From Porifericola rhodea (GTDB lineage: Bacteria; Bacteroidota; Bacteroidia; Cytophagales; Cyclobacteriaceae): DNA of 64,000 bases. The position numbers were made by a program, and so were the translations under genes. The notes beneath the pieces were generated by a model. The model had not been told where the DNA came from. It searched no databases and saw only the letters and a list, made by a program, of their open reading frames with translations. The stretch is from positions 2,434,501 to 2,498,500 of the forward strand of contig NZ_CP119421.1 of NCBI RefSeq assembly GCF_030506305.1, in the 5' to 3' direction. Shown here in pieces: positions 37,350-45,842 of this stretch (within the stretch, counting starts at the first letter, position 1; every line of letters begins with the position of its first letter).

Positions 37350-38456
37350 TCAGAGGATATTTTGCAGATGGCTTTCTTTTTTCAGAATAGCCTGTAGATC
37401 ATTGTACCTTTTTGTCCTGAAGCGGGGCAGGTGAAGGTTAAATGTAGTAAAGCCAGAGGTAGAGGTGATAGAAATGTCGCCTCCCATTCGGCGCAGTGCG
37501 TAGCGAGCGGTGTAAAACTCCAGGCCATGATCTTCAGGCTTGGAGGAACTACGATAAAACATAGTGAACAAATTGTTGAGAGATTCAGGAGGGACAGAAA
37601 GGTGTCTCTCCTGTATACTTATGATATTATAGTTTATATCCTGGCTGTGGTTAACATGAATCTCACGCTCAGGGAAGCGGTTCTGCGACCAAAACCTGGT
37701 ATTTCCTTTAATAATTTTATCTATCGCATTCTTAAGTAGAAAGTGGTCTGCATGAACATTGCTTTCAGGCTTAAAAAGCTGAACAAGCTGCAAAGAAGAG
37801 AGTAAAGCATCTTTCTCATTGTCTTTTTTTAACTGAGCGAACAGTTCGTGGAGTTGTATGGATATCAGCTCTGGTTTACAGTGGTGTATATAAGATATCT
37901 CTAACAGTTTTTCCAGCATTGTCTGCATATTGTCTGCCACATTACCAACCTTCTGAAAGTAATCTATATGTTGCTCTCCTTCCAGCATAGCTATATTACA
38001 TACCCCTCTGATGGTAGCGATAGGCCCAAGAAAGTTATGATAGGCTTTATACAGAAAGATTTCAATATCCTGATTAGCCAGAGATAACTCCTGGTAGAGA
38101 TCCGCCAAATGTTTGGTATGTTCTTCTATTTTCTTTTCAAGTTTATTATTGTACACCCTTAGTTCTTCGTACTGTTTGTTTTCTGCATGTGATTTCGGGT
38201 CTACAGATCTGTATGGAAAAAAAGTGTGCGTAAGCTGGCGAGCAAAGGTTTTATGAAATTTGTAGAACCGGGGCAGTATGCAAATGGCCAGCAGGAACAT
38301 AAAAGCGAAAATTGTCCAACCCAATAACCAGGGCCAGGTAACTATTTGTATAAAATAAATAGCGACAAATAATAGGACCCCATACTCATAAACCACTGTT
38401 AGGCTGCTGTGTGTATTGAGTATTGTTTCAGATATATTGAGGAGTATGCTTTTCAT
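37350..38456 (-). CDS. Membrane histidine kinase-like protein with degenerate ATP-binding motifs
   Basis: The 368-residue protein has two N-terminal membrane helices (about 20-42 and 45-62), a coiled coil (95-135) and a DHp-like domain whose H-box YHNFLGPIATIRG keeps His140. The following ATPase-like domain (about 235-355) is altered: where DxGxG is expected it reads IQERHLSVPPE, and where GLGL is expected it reads GLEFYTARYA. The catalytic part may therefore be inactive or only weakly active, leaving a phosphoacceptor or scaffold role (inference). The gene converges on ppk1 and diverges from the peptidoglycan-binding protein gene. Confidence 0.78.
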   Translation of the reverse strand: MKSILLNISETILNTHSSLTVVYEYGVLLFVAIYFIQIVTWPWLLGWTIFAFMFLLAICILPRFYKFHKTFARQLTHTFFPYRSVDPKSHAENKQYEELRVYNNKLEKKIEEHTKHLADLYQELSLANQDIEIFLYKAYHNFLGPIATIRGVCNIAMLEGEQHIDYFQKVGNVADNMQTMLEKLLEISYIHHCKPELISIQLHELFAQLKKDNEKDALLSSLQLVQLFKPESNVHADHFLLKNAIDKIIKGNTRFWSQNRFPEREIHVNHSQDINYNIISIQERHLSVPPESLNNLFTMFYRSSSKPEDHGLEFYTARYALRRMGGDISITSTSGFTTFNLHLPRFRTKRYNDLQAILKKESHLQNIL

Positions 38457-38635
38457 GGCATATCAAAAATTGTATAATGAAATGAAAAATCTTACTTTCG
38501 TTTAGCGTAGCTTATCGTAATATAAAATTCGTGAAAAAACATGTATTGGTTGTGATTACTCGTTGAGTGTGAGTAAATGCGGGATGCTTTCAGATAAAAG
38601 CTCGGTGAATACATATACTTTTAGTACATAACAAA

Positions 38636-39271
38636 ATGAAGCGCTTAGCCCTCTTGGTCATCATTATAGTGTTACCCATCATTGCATACTTCCAGTATAG
38701 TAGGTACTCACGTTTTCAAACTCCCGGGGATTATGATTATGCTGTCAATGATAGTATAGATGTGCATTATCACGATCAGCAACTTTTGCAGCAGTACTAT
38801 AAAAATGTGTATGAGATCGGCACATTTGCCCGTAGCAACTGGCATACCTACAAAATAGATGTCCGCTTTCCGGATATGGATGACATACGAGCGCAACAGG
38901 CAGCAGATTATTATCAGCAGTTGTTAAAAACTACGGCTCTGCAAGAAGATAAACTAATCTACTCCAAAGTGCTTAAAGCGCAGGGCTTTGATAATCAGGA
39001 GATCGCCGAAATAGAGCGGCAGGGCTTATCGCCAGAGAGCTATCGCCTTAGTAAGGCAGGGCAAATGCTGGGGCTGCAACGAGGCGACAAAGGCGAAAAT
39101 GTATGGGAGTTACAAAAAGTGCTGCAAAAAAAAGGCTATGAACTACCAGCGGATGGTGTTTTTGATATTATTACAGAAAATGCTCTCAAGACCTATCAGG
39201 AGGCTGAAGGGCTGTACCCCTCAGGGCAGGTGACAGAGTCATCGCTGCGGGAGCTTCTTTACGACCTATAG
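38636..39271 (+). CDS. Membrane-anchored peptidoglycan-binding domain protein
   Basis: The 211-residue protein has one N-terminal hydrophobic segment (residues 3-20), a polar helical middle rich in Tyr and Gln (about 45-140) and a C-terminal PG_binding_1 domain (about 152-211, with LQRGDKGENVWELQKVLQKK and DGVFDIITENALKTYQ). The likely topology is an inner membrane anchor with the wall-binding domain in the periplasm. It is the first gene of a rightward series (gap of 39 bp to the next), so it may connect the cell wall with the GTPase and kinase encoded further along (inference). Confidence 0.82.
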   Translation: MKRLALLVIIIVLPIIAYFQYSRYSRFQTPGDYDYAVNDSIDVHYHDQQLLQQYYKNVYEIGTFARSNWHTYKIDVRFPDMDDIRAQQAADYYQQLLKTTALQEDKLIYSKVLKAQGFDNQEIAEIERQGLSPESYRLSKAGQMLGLQRGDKGENVWELQKVLQKKGYELPADGVFDIITENALKTYQEAEGLYPSGQVTESSLRELLYDL

Positions 39272-39310
39272 GCGACTTACCTAACTACACAACTTACTAA
39301 CCTAGATACC

Positions 39311-39652
39311 ATGAATAAAGCGGAAGAGAAAATAAACAGCGTAGAAAAAGACCAGAAAATAGAAGCCATTAAGGAAATTATTTTTGGCGAGAATATTAAA
39401 GAAATTGAAAAGGAGTTTGGCGATACCAAGGTGCTTATCCAGCAGCAGAGAGACCAGCTTAGTCAGTTTATAGAGCAGACCAAAAAAGAGCTGGAGAAGA
39501 GCATACAGCTGATGAAAGATGATATGAATCGGCAGATGGAAAGCATGAGAGAAGAGATGAGCCAACGCTTTAGTCAGTTACATGACTCCTCTGCCGACCG
39601 CCGTCAGCTAGGTAAGATGCTGGAAGATATTGGTAAAAATTTGCAGGCTTAA
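39311..39652 (+). CDS. Small coiled-coil protein, 113 aa
   Basis: An almost entirely helical, charged protein with heptad-like patterns from about residue 15 to 110. The segment KIEAIKEIIFGENIKEIEKEFGD (first part, residues 16-38) recalls short coiled-coil proteins that, from memory, occur next to bacterial small GTPases in other phyla. It has no signal peptide or membrane helix, so it should be cytoplasmic. It lies 39 bp after the peptidoglycan-binding gene and 128 bp before the roadblock/longin-like gene. A scaffold role is inference. Confidence 0.7.
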   Translation: MNKAEEKINSVEKDQKIEAIKEIIFGENIKEIEKEFGDTKVLIQQQRDQLSQFIEQTKKELEKSIQLMKDDMNRQMESMREEMSQRFSQLHDSSADRRQLGKMLEDIGKNLQA

Positions 39653-39780
39653 TTTTACTAACACATTTTGGCCTCAGCAAAGAGTCTAATATAAAATTTG
39701 TCAATTTCTACCTTAATATTTTTTCGCAAGCGCTGTTGAGATAGCGATAACTTTTATATTTTCTAGCTAGGCTTACAAGT

Positions 39781-40620
39781 ATGGCGTATATGGAGAAGCA
39801 GGATGCTTTTAATCAACTGAAAAATCTACTTCTGGAGGAAGACCACCTGGAGCATGAGCTACTGGTAAAACAGGTTAAGGAACTGGAAGAGAGCATCAAT
39901 ACGCGTAAGCGCCTACAGCAAAAGGTAGACCCCATCATTGAAGAAAAACTTAATATCTTAAAAGATAGCTTTCCTGAAGTGTATGGGCAAGTTATTACCA
40001 AAACTATTAAAACCCAGATTAGGGAGTCGCGAGATGAAGTGATAGATGCTCTCTACCCTATTATGGGCAAGCTCATACAAAAATATGTGGTAGCCGAGCT
40101 TGCCGCCCTCTCCGAAAAAATAGACCAGCAGATGGACCAGATGTTCTCCTGGGAGGCCTGGTGGATACGCATAAAATCATGGCTAGGTGGACAGTCGCAG
40201 GGTAGTCAGGTGCTGGCCCAGTCTATGCTACCACAGGTAGAAGAGGTTTTTGTTATAAGACAGCAATCAGGTACGCTCATTGGCAACTATTCCAGAAGTG
40301 GAAAGCTACAAGACAGCGATATGGTAGCTAGTATGCTAACCGCTATTAAATGCTTTGTAAAAGAAAGCTTTGTACAGGAACATCAGGAGTTGGAAGTAAT
40401 AGAGTATGCTACTTACAAAATTTTTATAAAGAACTTTCAGACATTTTATGTAGCAGTAACATTATCAGGAATAGTGGGTATGGAAGCTAAAAAGCGGGTA
40501 GATAACCTGATACTGGATTTTGCACAGATGTATATGCAGGAAATTACCGTAAAAGATATAGAAGAAGAAGGACATCTGTCAGTGCCACTGACACAATTTT
40601 TTACTAATACTAAGCTGTGA
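39781..40620 (+). CDS. Coiled-coil protein with roadblock/longin-like C-terminal region
   Basis: This 279-residue cytoplasmic protein has a coiled coil (about 5-60), a helical region (60-125, with SRDEVIDALYPIMGKLIQ) and a C-terminal alpha/beta domain (about 150-250). That last part reads like a roadblock/longin sensor fold: VEEVFVIRQQSGTLIGNY, then DSDMVASMLTAIKCFVKESF, then a strand pair ending in YVAVTLSG. The same block is, from memory, found ahead of an OmpA domain in some proteobacterial and cyanobacterial proteins; here no OmpA domain follows. Roadblock and longin domains are typical partners of small GTPases (MglB, Ragulator), and this gene overlaps the GTPase gene by 4 nt, so a physical partnership is the natural hypothesis. 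Confidence 0.72.
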   Translation: MAYMEKQDAFNQLKNLLLEEDHLEHELLVKQVKELEESINTRKRLQQKVDPIIEEKLNILKDSFPEVYGQVITKTIKTQIRESRDEVIDALYPIMGKLIQKYVVAELAALSEKIDQQMDQMFSWEAWWIRIKSWLGGQSQGSQVLAQSMLPQVEEVFVIRQQSGTLIGNYSRSGKLQDSDMVASMLTAIKCFVKESFVQEHQELEVIEYATYKIFIKNFQTFYVAVTLSGIVGMEAKKRVDNLILDFAQMYMQEITVKDIEEEGHLSVPLTQFFTNTKL

Positions 40621-41102
40621 GAGTTAGCAAAAAAGTAATTCTACTAGGACGATACGGGGTAGGCAAAAGCTCGCTGGTCAGGCAGTTTGTTTACCATAAA
40701 TTTTCTGAGCAGTATATGACCACCATAGGAGTGAGCATAGAGAAAAAAGTAGTGCAGCTAGGTGAAAACGAGCTGTCTATGATCATCTGGGATATTGCCG
40801 GTGAATCTTCTCATGCCAAAGTTCCAGACGCCTACAAATTGGGGGCAGAGGGAGTAATCTACGTTTTTGATATGAGCAGGCCAGCCACCTACCAGCATCT
40901 GCAAGAAGAGCTGGACAGCCTGCAAAAACTATTGGTGAACGTGCCAATCCTGCTAGTCGGCAACAAAAAAGACCTGCTCAGCGAGAAAGAGCAAAATGAG
41001 ATTCTGAAAAGTTTACCTTTATCACCATACGCTCTCAGTAGCGCAAAAACAGGAGAAAACGTAGAAGATATTTTTTTGGCACTTGCTCAGAAACTGTTAT
41101 GA
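40617..41102 (+). CDS. Ras-like small GTPase
   Basis: A 161-residue single-domain GTPase of the Ras/Rab-like superfamily. All five motifs are visible: G1 GRYGVGKS (11-18), G2 threonine at 35-36 in TTIGVS, G3 WDIAGE (58-63), G4 NKKD (116-119) and G5 SAK (142-144). The residue after the G3 glycine is Glu63, where Ras has catalytic Gln61, so intrinsic hydrolysis may be slow and depend on a partner. There is no lipidation motif. It starts with GTG overlapping the previous stop (GTGA), and its own stop overlaps the next start (ATGA); both point to translational coupling. The partners are probably the roadblock/longin-like protein upstream and the hybrid kinase downstream. Confidence 0.92.
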   Translation: MRVSKKVILLGRYGVGKSSLVRQFVYHKFSEQYMTTIGVSIEKKVVQLGENELSMIIWDIAGESSHAKVPDAYKLGAEGVIYVFDMSRPATYQHLQEELDSLQKLLVNVPILLVGNKKDLLSEKEQNEILKSLPLSPYALSSAKTGENVEDIFLALAQKLL

Positions 41103-43012
41103 AAGAAAATATTGAAAACGCAAAGCTTGAGTACTTTCATAAAAGGTCACAATACATCGTACTAGACGCGGATGGTAAGGTAACATCATCCTGCAATACT
41201 ATATTTTCTCCTCCCACCGACATATCTTTATATACGCTTATTCCTTTTCTGGAGGGTATGCAAAGCAGCTTTGTCGCATTAGAACCCGGCAAAAACCTGC
41301 GCTTTTTATGTATACAAACTAAGCTGCTGGATGCCGAAGGCTACTTTAACTTTATCTTTAAAAAGCAGGAGGGTGGAAGCATCATCTGGTTTATTTACGA
41401 CTTTACAGAATTTTATACCTACCTGTTACCCTGGCAACAGGAGCGTAATGAGCGAGCTATAGAAAGTGAGCAACTAAAGCTACAACGTAAAGCAGACGCA
41501 CTGGAAAAACAGTTGTTGCAGTACCAAAACAGAGAGTTACAGCGAATACAGGAGATGAAGACGGTTTTTTTTTCTCAAGTAAGTCACGAGATACGAACGC
41601 CCCTTCATAGTTTAGTAGGGCTCATTAACCTTATAGAACCCTACAACACCCCTAAAAGCCGTACATACATAGAAGCTATGCGCTCTGTATCACATCATCT
41701 TTCCTCTATTATCAACGATGTACTGGATCTTTCCAAACTGGATGCCGGAGAGATACAGCTAAATACTTATGCTTTTTCGTTGCGGGAGACAGCAGAAAAG
41801 CTCGTGCATGCCTTCCTCTTTCAAAGCCAGGAAAAGCAGCTAAAACTCTATTATGAGCTGGACCCTGCGCTTCCGACTTATCTACAGGGTGATGAAGTAC
41901 GTCTTTCTCAGATTTTGTATAATCTGCTGGGTAATGCCATCAAATTTACCAGCGAGGGAGAGGTGCAACTTAAGATTAGTATGCAGAAAAAAGAAGACGA
42001 GCGGGTAAGAGTAAGTTTTGAGGTAATAGATAGTGGCATTGGTATCTCTGAAGAGGGGATGCAAAAAATATTTACGCCTTTTGTACAGGCCAATAACGAT
42101 ATACACCGCTACTACGGAGGTACAGGACTGGGGCTAAGCATAGTGCAGAAGTTAATTCAGCTAATGGAGGGTGAGTTACAAGTAGAAAGTAAAGAGGGAG
42201 TAGGTACTCATATGAAGGTAAGCCTCCCTTTTCGCATAGCCGAGGTTGTGGAAGATCAGGATATTCTTCAGCAGAAGGATGTGGAGCTAAGGCACATTAA
42301 ACATGCCCTTATTGGAGAAGATGACCTGATGAACCAAAAGGTGCTTCGCCTTTTTCTACAGCAAAAAGGAATAGAAAGCACAGTGGAAGAAAATGGAGCT
42401 GAAGTTCTGAAAAGTGCATATGATAAGACGTATGAACTACTTATACTGGACTACCAGATGCCCGGACTCAATGGCCTGGAGGTAATAGAGCGGTTGAACC
42501 AAGAGGGTAATCAGAAACCCGTTATTTTGCTTTCTGGTAATTTGCAAATGAGTCAGCAACTGCCTGAACGTAGCGGAAGCCTGACCTTCGTGCTAAACAA
42601 GCCATTGCAGCCCGAAGTGCTGCTTCATAAACTTCAGCTGATTGATTATTTTTTGGAGCCAGCCATAGATCTACAATATTTGCACAAAATTACGGATGGT
42701 AACCACGAGCTTTTTGCAGATCTGCTCTCAACCTTTTTACAACAAGCACCACAAGAGTTAAGAAAGATTAAGAAGGCTTATGCCGCGGAGGATATTGCCG
42801 CACTATACAAAGCAGTGCATAAAGCTAAACCTGGCTTTCAGTGTATTTGTAGCCCCCGAATGAAAAGCTTTTTAAATCTGTTTGAAACAAAAATTGAAAA
42901 GAGCTTACGCACCGAGCAGTATGCCGACGATATTCAGTTGATTAATTGCTGGCTGGAACGAGCCATTAGCGAAGCTAAATTACAGCAGACGCAATACTCC
43001 CCAAAGCTTTAG
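41099..43012 (+). CDS. Hybrid histidine kinase with receiver and Hpt domains
   Basis: The 637-residue soluble protein contains a PAS-like N-terminal domain (about 1-105), a coiled coil (115-155), a HisKA domain (SHEIRTPLHS, His163), an intact HATPase domain (N-box NLLGNA at 276-281, DSGIGIS at 311-317, GGTGLGLSI at 340-348), a receiver domain (acidic E407-D408-D409, phosphoacceptor Asp451, Lys501) and a C-terminal Hpt-like domain (His574 in AVHKAKPG). It has no membrane segment, so any stimulus is cytoplasmic, possibly the GTPase encoded in the gene with which it overlaps by 4 nt. The architecture supports a complete His-Asp-His relay to a separate response regulator; the LytTR regulator follows 55 bp downstream. 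Confidence 0.93.
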   Translation: MKENIENAKLEYFHKRSQYIVLDADGKVTSSCNTIFSPPTDISLYTLIPFLEGMQSSFVALEPGKNLRFLCIQTKLLDAEGYFNFIFKKQEGGSIIWFIYDFTEFYTYLLPWQQERNERAIESEQLKLQRKADALEKQLLQYQNRELQRIQEMKTVFFSQVSHEIRTPLHSLVGLINLIEPYNTPKSRTYIEAMRSVSHHLSSIINDVLDLSKLDAGEIQLNTYAFSLRETAEKLVHAFLFQSQEKQLKLYYELDPALPTYLQGDEVRLSQILYNLLGNAIKFTSEGEVQLKISMQKKEDERVRVSFEVIDSGIGISEEGMQKIFTPFVQANNDIHRYYGGTGLGLSIVQKLIQLMEGELQVESKEGVGTHMKVSLPFRIAEVVEDQDILQQKDVELRHIKHALIGEDDLMNQKVLRLFLQQKGIESTVEENGAEVLKSAYDKTYELLILDYQMPGLNGLEVIERLNQEGNQKPVILLSGNLQMSQQLPERSGSLTFVLNKPLQPEVLLHKLQLIDYFLEPAIDLQYLHKITDGNHELFADLLSTFLQQAPQELRKIKKAYAAEDIAALYKAVHKAKPGFQCICSPRMKSFLNLFETKIEKSLRTEQYADDIQLINCWLERAISEAKLQQTQYSPKL

Positions 43013-43067
43013 GCAAAAAAACAAAAAGGTGATATATTGAATAGGTAAGCTACTCAACATTACCTAT

Positions 43068-43778
43068 ATGAAACCTCTGGATTGTGCTGTGGTGGATGAC
43101 GACCAAATGATGCTTAAAATTATAGCGTCTCTCATCGCCAAAACCAATGACCTTAACTTACTTGGCCTGTATGAAAGCTCTGTGGAAGCTGCAAATGCGC
43201 TCGCTAAGCAAAAGCTAGATTTGCTTTTTCTGGATGTAGAAATGCCTGATATGACAGGGCTGGAGCTTATCCGCACGCTACCGTACCACCCTCAGATTAT
43301 TTTAGTAAGCAATAAAAAAAGATATGCTCTGGATGCTTTTGAGTACGATGTAGCCGACTACCTATTAAAGCCGGTAAGTAGCTATGCCCGCTTTTTGCAG
43401 GCGGTAGAGCGAGCAAAAGCCAAGCAGCTTCTTGTAAGAGAAAAACCAGCTGATTCTTCTAAACCGCCCCGACATATATATTTAAAGGTAGACTCACTCT
43501 TGATGCAGTTTGACCTACAGGACATACTTTGGGTAGAGGCTTTTGGCGATTATGTACGTGTAAAGACACATGATAAGCTACATACTGTGTATGCTACACT
43601 AAAGTCTATGGAAGAGGCCTTACCCGTAGAGGATTTTGTGCGTATTCACCGTTCTTATATTGTACGGATAGACAAAATAGAAAATATAGACATTAGCAAT
43701 TTGCAGGTAGAAAACAAAATTCTACCCATCAGCCAGTCTCATAAAAAGAAGCTGATGAGTATGATCAATGCACTTTAA
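43068..43778 (+). CDS. LytTR-family response regulator
   Basis: A 236-residue DNA-binding response regulator: receiver domain (about 1-120, acidic cluster DDDQ at 10-13, phosphoacceptor Asp56 in LFLDVEMPD, Lys101) and a C-terminal LytTR domain (about 135-235, with DILWVEAFGDYVRVKT and FVRIHRSYIVRIDKIE). It lies 55 bp after the hybrid kinase gene and is the likely end point of its phosphorelay. LytTR proteins bind direct repeats upstream of target genes; the targets here are unknown. Its 3' end overlaps that of the convergent Ppx/GppA gene by 14 bp. Confidence 0.94.
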   Translation: MKPLDCAVVDDDQMMLKIIASLIAKTNDLNLLGLYESSVEAANALAKQKLDLLFLDVEMPDMTGLELIRTLPYHPQIILVSNKKRYALDAFEYDVADYLLKPVSSYARFLQAVERAKAKQLLVREKPADSSKPPRHIYLKVDSLLMQFDLQDILWVEAFGDYVRVKTHDKLHTVYATLKSMEEALPVEDFVRIHRSYIVRIDKIENIDISNLQVENKILPISQSHKKKLMSMINAL

Positions 43779-44676
43779 TCTGATGCTTTTCGTACAGCAG
43801 CTGCATAATGCCATCTTTCAGTCCTACATTGGGTACCAGAATTTTTCCGGCACGTGCCCACTTCATGGCAAACACATAGATGTCAGAGGCATGAACAATT
43901 ACATCCGCACGGTCGGGGTTTAGCTGAAGTTTAGAGATTCTTTCTTCCAGGCTATGTGAGGCAACATAGTCCCGTGTGCTGATCACTTTGTTAAATGAGA
44001 TAGTTTTGTTGTTCTTCTTTCCGGAGAGGTCGTAAATTTTATTGATGTTACCTCCGGTACCAATCGCCGTCACTTTGCCGTACTCCTTCTTTACATGTGT
44101 TTTAATCCACTGTTTCATCTCTTCCCATACCTGGTCTAGTGACTTACGCGTGTTCAGCCTGCGTACAGAGCCAATAGGAAAAGAGCGAGCTACAATTTTT
44201 TCTTTATTAACATACAGATTAAGCTCAGTGCTGCCTCCACCTACATCTATATGAAGGTAAGTTTTATCCTCTTCCAAAAAGCTCATAAGCGCATTATTGA
44301 GAATTTCTGCTTCGCGGTCACCATCAATAATATCCAGCTCAAGGCCGTATTTATCTTTTACAGTTTTTACCAGCTCACTTCCGTTTTCTGCTTCGCGCAT
44401 GGCTGAGGTGGCACAGCCCAGGTACTCATCTACCTCATATAGGTCTATCAGCAGTTTAAAGGCTTTCATTAACTTTAAAAACTTGGCAGATCTTTCTGGA
44501 CCAATTCGTTGCGAGGGATTGTCACCAGTAACCTCAAAAACATCTTGCCCCAGCCGTAGTGGAAAGCGTACATATTCGAGCTTTTTAAAAGTTGTTATTT
44601 CTTCATACTGAATGACACTGGTTACCTGTAAGCGTATGGCGTTAGATCCTATATCAATGGCGGCTAATCTTATCAT
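43765..44676 (-). CDS. Ppx/GppA family phosphatase (exopolyphosphatase / pppGpp phosphohydrolase)
   Basis: The 303-residue protein has the ASKHA fold of this family, with IDIGSNAIRL at the N-terminus (residues 7-16) and the second phosphate loop HIDVGGGSTELNL at about 142-154. The short length means that the C-terminal HD-like domain of E. coli Ppx is absent. It removes terminal phosphates from polyphosphate or converts pppGpp to ppGpp; sequence alone does not decide. Together with ppk1, 6.4 kb away, it suggests a polyphosphate link for the signalling genes between them. It diverges from metF. Confidence 0.9.
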   Translation of the reverse strand: MIRLAAIDIGSNAIRLQVTSVIQYEEITTFKKLEYVRFPLRLGQDVFEVTGDNPSQRIGPERSAKFLKLMKAFKLLIDLYEVDEYLGCATSAMREAENGSELVKTVKDKYGLELDIIDGDREAEILNNALMSFLEEDKTYLHIDVGGGSTELNLYVNKEKIVARSFPIGSVRRLNTRKSLDQVWEEMKQWIKTHVKKEYGKVTAIGTGGNINKIYDLSGKKNNKTISFNKVISTRDYVASHSLEERISKLQLNPDRADVIVHASDIYVFAMKWARAGKILVPNVGLKDGIMQLLYEKHQIKVH

Positions 44677-44854
44677 ATGTCAAGTATCGTCAACATTTCT
44701 GCATTAGTACAAAAGTATAAAAAGAATTTTGTTTTAATATTTTGAGAGTTTTAAGCTAATGCAATCATTAAAATGCGGAAATATAAGTGAAATTCGCAAA
44801 ATGAATTCCCTTAAGCTGTTGACTCAGGAGAGTTTTTTCTAATTTCACAGCGTC

Positions 44855-45808
44855 ATGAAAGTAACCGAACATATACAGAAAGCGGAGCGTACCCTCTTTA
44901 CCATAGAGATACTTCCTCCTAAAAAAGGAGAGAATATAGATACGCTTTTCAGCCATGTAGAATCATTGCTGGATTTTGCTCCTTCTTTTATAGACGTAAC
45001 CTACCACCGGGAAGAGTATGTGTATAAAGAGCAGACAGATGGTAGTTTTAAAAAGCTTGTGACCCGCAAAAGGCCGGGTACAGTAGGTATTTGTGCGGCA
45101 ATACAGAACCGCTATAATATTGATACTGTCCCTCACCTGATCTGCGGAGGCTTCTCCAAAGAAGACACGGAGAATATGCTGATAGAGCTCGACTTTCTGG
45201 GTATAGAAAATATACTAGCGCTTAGGGGAGATCCTGTAAAGTCGGAGCCTGGCTTTAAGCCTCACCCGGAAGGGCACTGCTATGCCAGTGAGCTAATAGG
45301 GCAGGTCAATGACATGAACAATGGTGTATACCTGAATTCAGAGTTGCAGGATGCTTATCCTACTCACTTTTGTATTGGAGCGGCGGGCTATCCCGAAAAG
45401 CATTTTGAGTCTCCCAATTTAGATACCGATTTTGACCACCTTAAAGCGAAGGTAGAGCGAGGAGCAGAATTTATCGTTACCCAAATGTTTTTCGACAATC
45501 AGGCGTATTTCAACTTTGTAAAACGCTGTAGGGAAAACGATATTCATGTGCCCATTATTCCTGGCCTTAAGCCGATGGCTACTTTGAAACACCTTAGCTT
45601 ACTACCTCAGTTTTTCCATCTGGATATACCAGAGGCTCTCTCCCGTGAGGTAGCTAAGTGCAAAGACAACAAAGCCGTAAAAGAAGTAGGCATAGAGTGG
45701 TGTGTGCAGCAATGCAAAGAACTCATAGAGTTCGGAGCTCCGGTGCTACACTTTTACACCATGAGCCGTTCGGAGCTTGTAAAAAGAGTGGCTAAAGAAG
45801 TCTTTTAA
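44855..45808 (+). CDS. metF: 5,10-methylenetetrahydrofolate reductase
   Basis: This 317-residue FAD-dependent TIM barrel reduces methylene-THF to methyl-THF for methionine synthesis. Typical parts are FTIEILPPKKG near the start (catalytic Glu in FEFFPP-like position), the FAD region NILALRGDP (about 118-126), and QMFFDNQAYFNFV (about 213-225). The length is as expected. It appears as a single gene with a 178-bp divergent region to Ppx/GppA. A weak TTG / TAATTTCA promoter pair lies immediately before the ATG (44819-44847) and would imply an almost leaderless mRNA. Confidence 0.95.
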   Translation: MKVTEHIQKAERTLFTIEILPPKKGENIDTLFSHVESLLDFAPSFIDVTYHREEYVYKEQTDGSFKKLVTRKRPGTVGICAAIQNRYNIDTVPHLICGGFSKEDTENMLIELDFLGIENILALRGDPVKSEPGFKPHPEGHCYASELIGQVNDMNNGVYLNSELQDAYPTHFCIGAAGYPEKHFESPNLDTDFDHLKAKVERGAEFIVTQMFFDNQAYFNFVKRCRENDIHVPIIPGLKPMATLKHLSLLPQFFHLDIPEALSREVAKCKDNKAVKEVGIEWCVQQCKELIEFGAPVLHFYTMSRSELVKRVAKEVF

Positions 45809-45815
45809 TTATACC

Positions 45816-45842
45816 GGCACATTGAGACTGTCTCAGTGTGCC
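45816..45842. terminator. Strong hairpin between convergent genes, overlapping a stop codon
   Basis: GGCACATTGAGAC (45816-45828) and GTCTCAGTGTGCC (45830-45842) are complementary with one mismatch. The hairpin starts 7 bp after metF and overlaps the last codons of the convergent hydrolase gene. It has no T-tract, so its efficiency as a terminator is uncertain. Confidence 0.5.

Noticed and set aside
44819-44847. TTG / TAATTTCA promoter pair directly before metF
   Set aside because: Spacing is slightly short, the -7 match is imperfect, and the transcript would be nearly leaderless; mentioned with metF but not listed as a separate feature.
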